In this document: positions 21,864 to 34,474 of the stretch, in pieces
Numbering within the stretch: the stretch's first letter is position 1
Layout: every line of letters begins with the position of its first letter
Assembly: GCA_902702965.1 (NCBI GenBank)
Contig: CACRXP010000014.1
Location: forward strand, 2,366,005-2,430,004
Origin: Spirometra erinaceieuropaei
Lineage: Eukaryota; Platyhelminthes; Cestoda; Diphyllobothriidea; Diphyllobothriidae
Direction of reading: 5' to 3'
DNA length: 64,000 nucleotides
The notes under the pieces: generated by a model
The model's database searches: none
Seen by the model: the letters and a program-made list of their open reading frames with translations, nothing else
What the model was told of the DNA's origin: nothing
Program-made: the position numbers and the translations under genes

Positions 21864-23614
21864 AGCTTAAGCAGAAGAATATGATGTCCCTTCCAGATGT
21901 TCTCTACAGGATGCATCAGCTTATTATCATGTTGACAAAGACAATGCTTTGCGGAGAACTCTAGTTCTCCCATAATACAATTCTGCTCTACCAGAACTGA
22001 GAGACAAGGACGTTTATTCCCAAGAGGGCTCTTTACCGGAACTCCAACGCAAAGCAGAAAGCCGGTGCTCTGTCTTGTAGTTAGGTCAGACCAGTATGGC
22101 CACCTATTTTTTGCTGTTGAACTGCGTCATTATCGCCCCTGATTACTCTTCACCGTCAGTTTAAATACCGCCCGTACTAAAGCCTTTAATCGAGTTTAAG
22201 AGGCCTCAAAAAACGCCGTCCTTTGGTTTATGCGTGCACATATGTCACCGCATACTCCACTTGCGATGGAGCCACCCGGCTAGTGAAGTAGGCAGTCGAA
22301 GTGCGCTGGCAAGACGGGACGCGCAGAGCATTTTTCCGTCCAAGTTTAGCGCGCACATACAATATACATCGTTACTCGAGGGCCTAGCTGCAGTCGGTCA
22401 GTGAGCGAGTGCGTGAATGCATGCAAGGACATAAAAGCGTAGGCAGACTTGCGAGACAAGTCGAAGCTTCTCCCGTTGCAGCCAGTCTGAGGCACACTTT
22501 GCCGTAGTCTAAAAATACCGGCGCGTAGTTAGCGCCGGCAGAGGTGGTAGTGATGCTCCGCCTGGGTCGGCTGGCATGCGTCGTGTTTGCCTCTGATTGG
22601 CCACTTCTATAGTCCAATGGCATGAGACGTCTGACTACCTGGCCAATCAGGCATGTCTGCATGTGTAGTCGGCGTGTGTGCATTCTCCTGTTCACAGGTC
22701 GTTTACCCCTTACGACCGTGAGCCGTCTAGCGTGCGGTTGGAGGCAGGCTGAAGTGAAGATAGCCCTCGTAGTAATCGGTATGCTTTCAATCTCCGTGGT
22801 GGCATAAGCTGACACGCGGACATCACGCGCTACCTAACGGAGCTTTTTGGACAGTTTGACATATGTGTTGGCAGACCTCAAGTGGAAGACGAAACGGCAG
22901 CAAGATGTTTTGGAACTTCACGTCCGTTGGATTCTATTTAGGTTCCGAAAATTTTTAGCACACTGATTGCTGATACTGGAAATCCTAAAAAAGCACTTTC
23001 TTCGGATTGATATAAATGTTTACGGGAAAGAAGGATATTCTGAGTTACCAGTCGACACGGATAACCTATCACAAATGCTGAACATTTATCCGCGGCATCT
23101 GTGACTGGGTCCAGTAGGCATGTCTTTTTCCAAATGGCGGAAAGTGCAAAGATTTCTGAAGATATCGGGAAAAAGACTATCCGAGTACCTGTCACTGGTA
23201 AAATGAACCGTCGATGCAACTTCTGCTTGGCTGGAAAACGTAATTCTGAAATCTTAGCGCTGAGTGGAACCCTTCAAATCATTTTCACGAAAGTGGGAAA
23301 GCTTGCCGTCTCAGAAATGCACATTTTTAAATCGATGCAATTGCGCACTCTAACCACAAAAATGGCACCCACAGGAAGGGCTTATTTTGTCCAAAATTGC
23401 TATTTCAAAGCAGCTACAAATATTATGGAAGTGATCGCAATTAGTGTATTCATGAGATTATTGTCTGCCTACGAGGAATGACGTGCATGTGCGCTTTATG
23501 TTCAACCAATACGTAATTCAGAAAGGAACCGGATACTGGGTTTATTTTTTACGTAGTAGGCAAGACGCAGGAATAGCAAATCTCCTTATTTCGGGCGCCT
23601 TGCGCTAATTTTCA
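21864..23614. other. No recognised gene
   Basis: Open frames of 143 codons (22384-22815, -) and 126 codons (23101-23481, +) show no domain I recognise and have no counterpart elsewhere in the window. A spliced gene cannot be excluded, but I see no supported exon. Confidence 0.35.
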
Positions 23615-23810
23615 GGGAGATTGGGGTTAGGGTTAAGTTTAGGATTAGGGTTGACGCTAGAATTGGAGTCGAGTTGGGGTTTAGGGTTGAGGTTTGGTCT
23701 AAGGTTCATGTTAGGACAAGAGGATTTTTAGCCTTTCTGGAATGTTTAGCAAAGTTGGCTGTATTACCAGAGGGGGTTCCTTTTCCCGCGTCTTACCTAC
23801 TAGTATTTCG
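23615..23810. repeat. Degenerate TTAGGG-like block T2
   Basis: GGGGTTAGGGTTAAG-type units at 23,620-23,720 are followed by TTAGGACAAG, TTCTGGAATGTTTAGCAAAG and CCTTTTCCCGCGTCTTACC. The flanks resemble those beside blocks T1 and T5. Confidence 0.6.
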
Positions 23811-25042
23811 AAATTTATGAGACCGATTAATATTGCATCTATAAAAAAAGAAACCTTGAGGTGAGCAAACCCAGGGAAAATGGTCTAAAAATAAACATTA
23901 AAAGACATTTTCGATCGATTCTTAGAAGGCATTAGTGCCAGTCAGGCAGGCGAATGCTACGATTTTCTACTTGATAATACTTTGGAAGAATGAAATGCAT
24001 GAGTCTTCGTATAACATATCATAACAAAACACACTTGAAAGGGGAAATTTATTAAAGAACCTTTTTCGTTTGTCCGAGAGCTCATTTATTGCAGACCTTC
24101 GTTGTGGAAAACCATCTGCTTTTGAGATGCAGTTTAATGTTTACTCCAGACTGTGAATACCACCCTTACCGTGGATTTTGGATATGACAATTTCTTAGAT
24201 CAAGATGTATAGTGAAATACTCTCAATAATCGTCCTATTTTGAGGAACGTAAAATGCGGCAAATGATTTATCGGACGACTGACTGAGGATACCGAAGACC
24301 GTTAAGTGTTCAATATCAATTCAAGGTTTTGAAGCTCAGCGATCTCTACGAGCCCCAGAAAGGATGTATTCGCGTTTACCAATGCAACTCGGCCCCTTAG
24401 TTAGTGCCTGTCATAAAGACGCCAGGGAATAATTAGCTTCTGCGACCTCCCCAACTAGGAGCTCAGACCAAGTCACGGTGGTATCACGCAATTCTCAGTG
24501 GTTACGCTCCTAGACCCTTGCGAATTTCGAAACTAGAGAATTTTCAGTGGATAACTAAAAAGCTCTATGAATACGTATTTTTATGCGGTAAAGGCCAGAT
24601 ATGTCCTCAAAACATTTCAAATTCCTTTAAAAATTAATGTTGTAATTTATATTACCCTTGAAAATTGCACAGGCAAGGGTAAACTAATACATTATACTGT
24701 ACTGCACCATGTACTGTATTCTTATTTGTCTAACTCACAAAGTGAATTGCCTTGCCGCGAGACCCCAGTTCGGCTCCTAGCGGAGGCATATAAAATCTCA
24801 TGTTTTGCCGTAAACGTCGCTGACCTTAAGTTAAAACTATGTTCTTATGTTATTACAGCGCAAACATTACTCTGCATTAAGTAGTGGTCCGTTCTCTTTT
24901 AAAAATGTAAAATTGTCTTCTTTTGATCTTTTTTATACTCGCATAGATCAGCTGATTTAGATACAGTAGCGTCAACGGCGGTCCCTATAAAGCAAATACC
25001 AATTCCAATGATCTTTATGTTTGTGCTTTATATCAGAATTAG
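23811..25042. other. No recognised gene
   Basis: A 105-codon frame (24567-24884, +) has no motif. The sequence is AT-rich and otherwise featureless. Confidence 0.4.
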
Positions 25043-25050
25043 AAAAGACG

Positions 25051-25314
25051 GGTAAGATGTGATTATGTGACCCTACCTTATGGACACAATACTGTTGGGA
25101 TTAAGGGTTAGGGTTAGGGGTTATGACAACTATTTCTCAACCACTCAAATTACAACCGGGCATTCCCAATAGCCTTTTTTGGATAGAACTACTTGACCTC
25201 ATCGGTTGTGCGTTATCCGGCCCCACCTGTAAAAAGCCCTATTACCATTGCTCCCGTATTACAGGCGGCCAGGGTTTGTTTGCTTCAGCTGGGGCTAAAT
25301 AACCAAATCTAACC
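25051..25314. mobile_element. Merlin-type MITE (family E), copy 3, with 8-bp TSD
   Basis: The termini are GGTAAGATGTGATTATG and, inverted, AACCAAATCTAACC. The flanks are AAAAGACG (25,043-25,050) and GAAAGACG (25,315-25,322), a 7/8-matched 8-bp duplication. Inside are AAGGGTTAGGGTTAGGGG and the CCACCTGTAAAAAGCCC...ATTACAGGCGG module shared with copies 1 and 2 and with the Merlin element at 37.8 kb. Confidence 0.8.
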
Positions 25315-25322
25315 GAAAGACG

Positions 25323-26181
25323 ATAAAAATAAGGGCAGCATAAGCGGATACAGTAAACAGAACATTAGTTGTAGAGTTTGGTAAATTATGTACAGGCAGA
25401 AATTTTGATCATCTGATGTTGGAAACGTACACAAGCAAGTAGCGCACGAACTCTGTATTTCAGAATACAGTAGTAATATATGATAATAATGCAAAGAGTG
25501 TTATTGGACGCAGTAAGAAAGACATTGTTTTTATGGAATTATCTCTATTCATCGTTATTCCTAATAAATTAGCTCTAAAAATGATATATACGTCTACTGG
25601 TCACGAAAAAATATACCATTTACATCTGCTGAGCCCGCGAACTTCGAAGTGCTAGGTCCCAGGGAAATAATGTACGCGAATTCATGAAGCCGCATATTTG
25701 CAAGTGCCGATGTTCGGGGTACTAACACATCCTCCCTCTGATCTACCACGTCCCAGGTGATTGAGAGGGCGAATTTGTGACTTACAGTCTTGCGAAACAT
25801 GCTGGCGACTTCTCTGAACAGAAGACGTTTTTGTTGGCTGCTGTACTGGAAATTACATCCTTAATTATCCCAGGAGGTCAGGATATAAACTCCAATGTGT
25901 ATATTTGCTTTGGCCGTCTATGCGTTTGCGTAAGCGCACTTTATGCATGGGACTTTTTCAGAGGATACGAAGTTCTGTGTTTGGCAGTTTCTATCTTTAT
26001 CCACCAAATAGTATTTCTAAGAAGCTGAATACCGTGTTTTCAGTAAGTCTCTGTGCTCAAGATTGTTTGTGGATTGGAAGCTGGGATCAGCTTCTGGGTT
26101 TTTTGTAACTTTTCAGAGTTTTCGCATATTTTAGCAATTTCGCTATCAGCTGCATTAGCACTTATTTGGCTGCAAGGAGGC
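25323..26181. other. No recognised gene
   Basis: Short frames on both strands show no recognisable domain. Nothing is supported. Confidence 0.4.
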
Positions 26182-26183
26182 TA

Positions 26184-27177
26184 CAGTAGATGTGCTAACT
26201 CATGAAATGTCAACCAAAATTTCGAAATGTGTTCTCGTTTCGAAAAGATAAATTAAGTAGTGTTGTAAAACTCATCATGATGCAGCATAAATCTATAACG
26301 AACCAGTTACCTCAGGGTGTCGGCCTTCGAAAGAACTTATTTTCGGCTGCATGCAAGATACATACTCTGCAAAAAATGACCACTTAAGTAGTATGCAATT
26401 TTCTCATTGATTTTCGATGCCCTTGAAACTTCAATTATATTTCATGGAAACAATGCATTGAAATATGCATTCTTTTACTTATTCGGTAGAAAATCACGTC
26501 TTCGTCCAACTTCATGCTCAAAAGAAGAGTATAATTCGGTTTTAGAAAACATTTCTAATTCCCGAATAATTTTGAACCCGACCTGCTGTTACACTTGCAT
26601 TTAGGGTTTCAAAACTACAAGCTGTATATTTCCGTGTACGGAAAACCACACATTTCTCTACGGTGTTAAGAGGAGACCATATGAGGTTAATAAAATTAAG
26701 CAGTGGATTTGAGCAATATTGTTAACTTTACAAACCACATTCGTAAATGCAGATACATGACGTTTCATGAAGGGCCATTTAACGGTATTCAAAAGTCTCA
26801 CAATCAGAAAAGTTTTTTAAAATCGAATTATACTCTTTTTTGAGTATGAAATTGGAAGAAGACGTGAGTTTCTACCGAATGAGTAGAAGAATGAGTATTT
26901 TTGCGCATGCTTTCCATGAAATATAATTGAATTTTCAAGGGCATCGAAAATCAATGAGAAGATTGCATACTACTTAAGTGGTCATTTTTTGCAGAGAATG
27001 GATCTTGCATGCAGCCGAAAATAAGTTCTTTCGAAGGCCTACACTCTGAGGTAACTGGAGCATTATAGATTTATGCTGCATCATGATTAGTTTTACAACA
27101 CTACTTAATTTATCTTTTCGAAACGAGAACGCAGTTCGAAATTTTGGTTGACATTTCATAAATCAGCACATCTACTG
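26184..27177. mobile_element. Foldback DNA transposon, family B, copy 2
   Basis: It is bounded by TA|CAGTAGATGTGCTAACTCAT and its complement ending ...CTACTG|TA. The two 61-codon mirrored frames (26202-26387 + and 26974-27159 -) are the inverted arms read from each side. Arms are about 370 bp. No transposase is present. Confidence 0.85.
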
Positions 27178-27369
27178 TAATTTTACTCCGTCTGCTAGTC
27201 CTGAGCAAACATTATCACGATAAATGGGTTAGTCCGATATTTAGATCGTCGGACCACACTGATAAGAAAGGAAAAAAGATGGGAATGAGGGCAAACCAAA
27301 CTGCGACGCGGTCAGTAAAAAAAATTAGGGATGGGGACGGATGCTCGAATTTTAGGTCGAAGTAAAGAA

Positions 27370-27740
27370 AGAAGTAGAAGCATCGGAACAATTTGTTTAT
27401 TTTCATTAAATTTCAAACCCCTACATGGGTCAATGGCCAAAGATAACAGCAGTAACAGCGACAGCAAAATAAACAAGTTATAGGGACTAGGAGTCAATTT
27501 ATGATCGGCGACGCAAGTCTGATGATGGCTGCACAGGGCTGCGTATGCCGGCGTCAAATCGATGCCTTGATCGACCGAGTTTTTATCTGAGGCCTCAGTC
27601 GATTCCGGCTTGTCTTGCATCTGACGTGGACAATTATTATGGCGGTTGTGAAATCCAACCTATGGTTCGTTTCGTGGGTATGGACAACCACTTGCGATAA
27701 TTCGTCCTGCCGTTTCATAACCAACTTATGTTCCTGTACG
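27370..27740 (-). repeat. Repeat J, copy 2
   Basis: It aligns loosely with 13,130-13,480: GGGACTAGGAG/GACGCAAG and a GGCTGCACAGGGCTGCGTAT block against GACTGCGCAGGGCTCTGTAT. The hammerhead-equivalent end is too decayed to fold. Confidence 0.4.
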
Positions 27741-28507
27741 CGTTACGCGAGAATGCGTTCAGTTCAACCTATGTATTTAAAAGGACAGTTTAGGCATGGC
27801 ATATGATACACTGTCCCAGAGTGTCCCTTAGGCATTAATCAGTCCTTTATTTTCACGACTTTCCTACTATCATCTCTGACGAGGGATTCCAGCGCGAGGT
27901 CGAAAGCTCGGAAAAATAAACGCAATGCTTTATCATACCTGGCCATGTTTACAGCAACTAAAATGAAGGTGAGAGAGAAGAGTTACTCCAACAAGCTGAT
28001 ATGGGCTGATCATCCAGATAAAATGTCTAAGGGCCTTCAATGGCCACACGTATTTACCTACAATTGCACCGCCGTCTGCGATATAACACATGGAAAATGG
28101 CTATACTTCAACCTCAGGGCCATTTTTGGGACTCTGCTTATGATTGATCGATTTCAGAGGGAGCTGAAGAGCGTGCTTTAGCTGGATGCAAGGTTTGTGA
28201 GCTGCCTTCCCACGTGATCCGGTCTGTTGATATTTTTAGGAAAATTGCTCTGCCTTTTTGCAAGGATAGGTAACTCAACTGTCACATGGGTGGACCATTT
28301 GAATTAATATTTTTTCACTGAGGCGAAAGTTGCGTAGCAACTTTCCTCAGCCGAATACACTCGAGAGCTTCACTTATGACGTCGACGAAGACGCTCGCGG
28401 GAACGGAAGAAGGCTGATTAGAACCGACGGCGCTTTTCCGGTCTTTGTGCCTAGATGAAAATGGACGCTAAAATAGGATCATTTTAAAAGACGTAAAAAT
28501 CTTCTAA
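27741..28507. other. No recognised gene
   Basis: A 78-codon plus-strand frame (27945-28181) has no known motif. Nothing is supported. Confidence 0.4.
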
Positions 28508-29106
28508 CAAAGCTAGGCATTGTAGGGTAAGGTGATTTCATACTAACAATGCAGGTAATAGCCAGAAGCCCATAAACGCGTGTTTCGCCGATATTCTGCC
28601 GTTGTATGACGCACCTGCGAGGGGTTCGGCTCGTCAGTAGGTCCCCCGGCACTCCACGCGTGTTTTCTGGTAAATACTTCAATTTAGAAATTGTCACTTT
28701 TTAATTCCCTTAGAAATTATCTACGAAATTGGATTAGATCAGTTTATTCAAGGTCTATAGGCTCAGACGAGGAATTTTATGCATGAATATTTGAGCCGAA
28801 TTCTATCAGCCACAGAGGGTAACTGTGCAATATTCATTAACTGCCGACAGGCAGCTATTAGCATAATTTAGGGTAAGGTGATACCATACTAACAGCACAC
28901 CTTATCCAATACCTTACTCTAAAGTATACTAATAGCTGCCTGTCGGCAGTTAATGAATATTACGCGGTTACCCGCCGTGGCTGATAGACTTCGGCCCAAA
29001 TATTCATACATAAAATTCCCGGTCTGAGCCTATAGACCTTGAACAAACTGATCTACTCCAAGTTCGTAGATAATTTCTGAGGAAATTAAAAAGCGGCAAA
29101 GCTAGG
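28508..29106. mobile_element. Foldback insertion K flanked by 10-bp direct repeats
   Basis: CAAAGCTAGG occurs at 28,508-28,517 and 29,097-29,106, flanking 579 bp. The insert holds about 180 bp of single-copy lead sequence, then two 164-bp inverted arms (28,697-28,860 and 28,930-29,093) around a 69-bp spacer. AGGGTAAGGTGAT and CATACTAACA occur both in the lead and in the spacer. There is no ORF. A GTTTCGCCGATATTCTGCCG block also occurs near 41.3 kb. Element class is unknown. Confidence 0.65.
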
Positions 29107-30113
29107 TATGTAACCTGGCTGGAAATAAGGAAATATAGGAGGGGAAACTAATAATGCAAACATCGCCTTTACTTGCCTTTACTGCCTGTTCGAGTAATGG
29201 ATTTGAATGCGCGCTTTGACTAGTTGTCCATCCAGCCCCCGAAGTTAAGTCAATCGTCATGCCTCAGCGATATGCCGTGATATTCGCTGACTCCCACTCA
29301 GGCGTGAACCAATTTTAGATTTTCAGATTGGCCGTTTATGCAGGTGATGAGTAGTCGAAAAAATATGCTCACAATTAACGGAATAATGCCCTTTTCCACA
29401 AATAACCCGGATATATGATATTCTGGTTTGTGGATGCATGTTCCCTTCGGGAAAAACCAAGTCATTTTTAAGTTTACAGACAATTGCAAGGGCTGTTTTG
29501 ATGACTTGGTAATGTTTTTCACAGGAAAACCTTGCGTGCAAAATGCAGAAAGGCAGTACGCTGCAGTTTATCATATTTTTAGAACTGTTGTAGGCTGCCC
29601 GCGTACGTTTACACCCACGACTTGCGTTGGATTGTTCCAGTTGCGCGGAAAGTCATGGCACATCGATCGGCGGATGAAGGACTATTTTTGGCTGATCCCC
29701 ACGCCGTTTTCAATTATTCACAGCGAAAATCAAGAGGAAAAACAGGAGGCGGCATTGGCACAGACGTGTGTTGAAGACTCCCAGAGAAGGATCACGTTCG
29801 CTTTGTTGGGCAACTGGTCTTTTTTAACAATGTGGCAGTGTAAAATAGCCTTTTCGAGCTGTAGGGTGTTTTGATTTACGGGATAAGGAAGGTTAGGCAT
29901 CAGGTGATACTGACTTGAGCAAATTGCTCCAGGTGTCTGATGACGTTCTGGGCTTTTAATGTAAATGAAGAGAAGTTCAAGCTTGAAAAAAAGCCTTGAC
30001 GTTTGCCCCTTCAATGACGCTTGGTTGTAGGAGTAGACTATCTCTTCTGACGGGAACAAGGAGGATTATGCATTGTGAAATTCCTCTTAGTAAATCGCTT
30101 TACTTTTTCGAGA
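29107..30113. other. No recognised gene
   Basis: The longest open frame here is 148 codons (29428-29874, +), with a 109-codon frame overlapping on the minus strand (29730-30059). Neither has a domain I recognise or a copy elsewhere in the window. They may be chance. Confidence 0.35.
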
Positions 30114-30115
30114 TA

Positions 30116-31103
30116 CAGTGCGTGACCTAACTCATGAAATGTTGGCTAAAATTCTGAAATGCGTTTTCGATTAGAAAGGATTACTTGGTAGCGGTTGTAA
30201 TACTGATTATCTTACGGCGTACTCTTATAACATTTTGGACTCGGCAGGATGTCGGCTTTTAAACGCATTCCTTTTCAATCTCCTGTAGAAAGCGTGCTCG
30301 GTAAAAATGAGTACTTAAGTAGCATGCATTTTTCCCATTGATTTTCGATGGTCTTGGAAATTCAAATATATTTTATAGAAACCACAAACAAAAATATGCT
30401 TTATTTTAGTCAGTCAATAGAGAATCACGTCTTCTTTATATTTTATACTTAAGGAAGGAGTATAATTAGGTTGTTAAAAAGTTTTCTAATTGCCGAATAA
30501 ATTGGAGCCTGATCATTCGTTGAATTAGCGCTTAGTGATTACACTCTACAAGGCGCACGCGTTCCGCGTAAAGAAAATCCCATATTTTTCTATGTCATTA
30601 AAGAGATATCATACAGGGTCCATAAAATTTTGCAATTGATACGGACCATGTTGTACATGAGGAGCAGTGGTAAACGGCCAGGTACGATGCTATGTGAATG
30701 GACATATCGCGGTCTTAAAAAGTCTCATAATTAGAAACTTTTTTAAAACCTAATTATACTCCTTTCTTAAGTATAAAATATAAAGAAGACATGATTCTGT
30801 ATTGATTGATTAAAAGAAAGCATATTTTTGTCTGTGGTTCCTATAAAATATATTTGAATTTGCAAGACCATCGAAAATCAATGGGAAAAATGCATGTTAC
30901 TTAAGTACTCATTTTTACCGAGCACGCTTTCTACAGGAGATTGAAAAGCAATGTATTTAAAAGCCGACATCCTGTTGAGTCCAAAATGTTATACGAGTAT
31001 GCCTTAAGATAATCAGTATCACAACCGCGACCAAGTAATCCTTCCTAATCGAAAACGCATTTCAGAATTTCAGCCAACATTTCATGAGATAGGTCACGCC
31101 CTG
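30116..31103. mobile_element. Foldback DNA transposon, family A, copy 2
   Basis: It is bounded by TA|CAGTGCGTGACCTAACTC and the inverse ending GGTCACGCCCTG|TA. Arms are about 380 bp with internal TTTTCGATTAGAAAGGATTA / TCCTTCCTAATCGAAAAC and CTACTTAAGTA-type blocks. The centre is about 230 bp. No transposase is present. Confidence 0.85.
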
Positions 31104-31105
31104 TA

Positions 31106-32189
31106 TTTCGCTCTTTTAGCCTGCATGGAGGTCCATCTATTTTCTAAAACTTTGGGCAGTGTGATTGAGATGGTACAACGCATATCAGGTGGTGAAATTC
31201 ACGAGGAATTGGCTGACATTCTAGACTGTGGTTTTGGTTGGGAGCTACTACTTAAATGAGGCTGTAATACGGAAATAGCGCAAAATGATATACCAGGGTA
31301 CGGTGCGCAAATCAGGACGCTGGGATTTGATGGACGTTTCCTCAGAAGAATACAATTTTATTGACGTTCAGTTAATCCATAAATCTGGTTATATTTTACT
31401 GAAATAGGCCACAAAAATTCACTTTCTGATCGCTATTTATGGAATTACACTACTACAGCTGCGCCAGCGCTCACGACCAGACTCCACCGACCGACGAGTT
31501 AGTCGGCGTGGCTTGTCGCCCTTGACCTCCCCCATCCCTTGTAAATATGCCTCCCCCCAGACTCAGCCCATGTAACAACTAATCACATGACCAACACTTA
31601 CTCATGTTGATGAGAACATGTGAGGCCCACGCGAATAATACTTCGTTAGGCGACTCACGCGCTCTCGAACGGAGGTCTTATTCTGGCCCATAAAGAAACG
31701 GTTAAATCAGGGCCACCTTCCGTTGACTTCTGTCATCAGACGGGAAGAACTTATTGTGCATGCTTTAAGGTGATCTGGTATCCTTTGACTTCCACAGCAT
31801 CTTATCCAAATTTGAAATCTAGAATCGGAGCATTGTGATTGAACAGTACATAATTTATAAACCTCAAACGTAGGTGGCAAGGCTGACTGGGTTCCAACAA
31901 ACACCGGAATCGGTAAACTGTCTTAAGAATGAAAGCACTTAAAAGCAAGGAAATTAGAAAAAAGTAACCTTTAGCATAGTAAATATCAGACGACTTTTAT
32001 GTGCCTCATTTAAATAAAATACAGTTGAATAAATATATTAATATATTTCAGAGACAAACATGTTCTTTGAGAAAAATGAAGACTTAATTACTTAAATTTT
32101 CGACTTTGGTTCTCCCAGATCGTCGTTAAACTTGATTAAATGTGCAAAAAACAAGTAACATTTCAAGTCTGCTGAAAAATCAATAATAA
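31106..32189. other. No recognised gene
   Basis: I see no supported coding or repeat feature. Very AT-rich sequence lies at 31,960-32,190. Confidence 0.4.
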
Positions 32190-32470
32190 TTTGGTGTCTG
32201 TGCCAATAAGCGGCCGCAGTGTGCGTCATTCCGTATTGATCGATTCTCGTCTCTTCATCTGTTCCCTGAGATTTCCGTACATGGTATCTAAGTCAACGTG
32301 CCGATTATGCATGATTCATCAGAGCGCATGTCTCCAAGGCATTCTCGGCCATTTTTGGAGGGACGAACTCCGACGATGCGAGTTTTGTCCCAGGCGTAAA
32401 TTATGCTCATTGCTGACTTCGAAAATTTCAAATTTCTAAGGATCCACATATGAAATTTTGCCGTGATAAT
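32190..32470 (-). pseudogene. PLE inverted end: GIY-YIG tail fragment
   Basis: The minus strand reads WDKTRIVGVRPSKNGRECLG. This matches WDKSRTVGVCSPKNDRECLE from the plus-strand end of the same element near 33,660. It is thus an inverted copy of the element's 3' region placed upstream of its body, the layout also seen in the other PLE insertions here. Confidence 0.65.
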
Positions 32471-33800
32471 CTTTCCTTGCACTCAGTTGAATCCTTCAAC
32501 AAAGCGATCGCCTACGTATCAGAGCTCGAACGAGAAAAGAAGAGAAGGATGTTAAGCCAAAAATGGATGGTCATTTCTCAGCCAGTTTATACAAATCAGA
32601 AGTCTTCTGCAAAATTCACGAATTTTTCCCCGAGAATCCTAACAAGACGAACGAGAATGTACTTCCCATAGGGACAGAGCTCTTCTATTGATAAGGTGGT
32701 GAGGAACTCCACAGGAACGAAAAACTGATACAATCCCTGATACAATCCAAACCAACCGTCATCAAGAGCTACGAACTGTCCGAAGTTCACAGACCTGCAG
32801 TAACATTACGACCGGTAATATAATTAATCGGTGCACCCAATTACAAAATTTCTAAGTGGCTATTCCCCCAACTCCATCCACTTACGAGAGATTGTGAAAA
32901 TTCCATTTAGAAATCTACAATGTCTCTAGAGAAATTGGGAAGAATCGTAATTTTCGCGGATGAGACAATGGTCCCCTTTGATGTCGTTTCATTATTCACA
33001 TCAGTACCACTTGATTTTGAAAGACAATGCACAAATGAAGTCCTAAAGTCCTATGACACGGATGTTCCCGTTGCTACCCTCCTTGACCTCATAAACCTTT
33101 GTTTATAAATCAATTTTTCGTTTGACCACTAATATTATCAGCAACTAAATGGAACTCCAATGTGAATCACCTGCATCTGTCTTGTCTGCTACATCGAGCG
33201 AAAGCACATTGCTCTGACGAGAATGAGCACCAATTCGAGCTAAATTACCTGTTTCAATTATTTTCCCAGAACGGCTATTCTAGAAATTTCGTACATCAAT
33301 GCACGAGCCAGCAAGAGATAAAAATAAAGGAACTAGATAGTTCCACTCAAGCGCCTAAAATAAATACTTGGCAAGTCTATCCTTACATCAGGAATGCGTC
33401 CGAACCTGTTGAAAGGCACTTGAGGAAACACCAAATAAAACCAACTCACAAGCCGACGACTATTTAGCGCACTCAGCTTGCACACCCCAAGGATAGGGCT
33501 GGCTACCTTGATATGAAAGAAGTCGTTTATAAGATTCCATGCGACGCCTGTGATTCTGTATATTGAGGCCACACGGGAAAGTTTGCCTCTACACGCATTC
33601 ACGAACACTTACTGGCGGTAATCAGGCGAGACCACTTGTCTCAGATGGCCATACACACCTTCGCATGGGACAAAAGTCGCACCGTCGGAGTTTGCTCTCC
33701 CAAAAAATGACCGAGAATGTCTTGAAGACGTGCATTCTGCGTAGAAAAATTGACTGTAGACAACTTACGTATCTACATGTCTAAAAGAATTTCTGTTTTG
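32470..33800 (+). pseudogene. Penelope-like element, RT and GIY-YIG remnants
   Basis: Plus-strand frames in order: RPAVTLRPVI, IGAPNYKISKWL, then an open stretch with FDVVSLFTSVPL (Penelope RT motif), YYQQLNGTPM, then RAKAHCSDENEHQF and FSQNGYSRNF (thumb). After that comes VVYKIPCDACDSVY.GHTGK...TRIHEHLLAV (GIY-YIG nuclease core, with one stop). The palm segment holding the catalytic YVDD box is missing between GTPM and the thumb. Several stops and frameshifts make it inactive. Confidence 0.8.
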
Positions 33801-34474
33801 ATAAATGCAAGTAGACGGTCAGCAAAGTACGGATTTTTCTACTTGCTATCATTTTCCGTACTCTTTCCTCTTCCTGCGTTCTTCTTCCTTATGCATCCCC
33901 TATAGTTGGCATTATTTAAGTGATTCATAATGCAAGAATTTTCTGAAATTCTAGTGTTCAGTGAAGATCAATTATTTTTATGTTGTCGGCTGGCCACACC
34001 GCCAGTTCCGGGCAGCAAAGGCCGATAGTTGGATCGGAGTCAGGCAGCCTTTGAACGCAACGATCTGGCTCCTGAGCCGTGGGCTACCCGTCTGCTAGGT
34101 ACGACCGAGGAATATAAATGGACTAGCTTCATAACTCAATAAGCAGCTGCCAGCCTATCTAAATGAATCAGTACATAACCGATGTTCCCTTGCACGATCA
34201 CGAAAAAGTGTCGGTTTAGCGCCGAGCTGCGGTCTTTCCTGTTGTGATTGTAAGCCAATGGGAGGGGCGTAGTTTGAAGTGGACGGCGAAGTGGGGTTCC
34301 TCAAAGTAAAATCAGAGGGGTAGGATTCAGAGGGCAACCTAGAATGCGATTTAGGGCACTCAAGCGGCTTGGAGGAAGGCGTGATTAAGTACAAGTGGCT
34401 GTTAGTCTAACGACTACGGACCTCATTTTAAAGTCGGTCGGCGACCTCATCCGATAGCGTGTAGGCTTAGGTGC
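33801..34474. other. No recognised gene
   Basis: I see no supported feature in this stretch. Confidence 0.4.
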
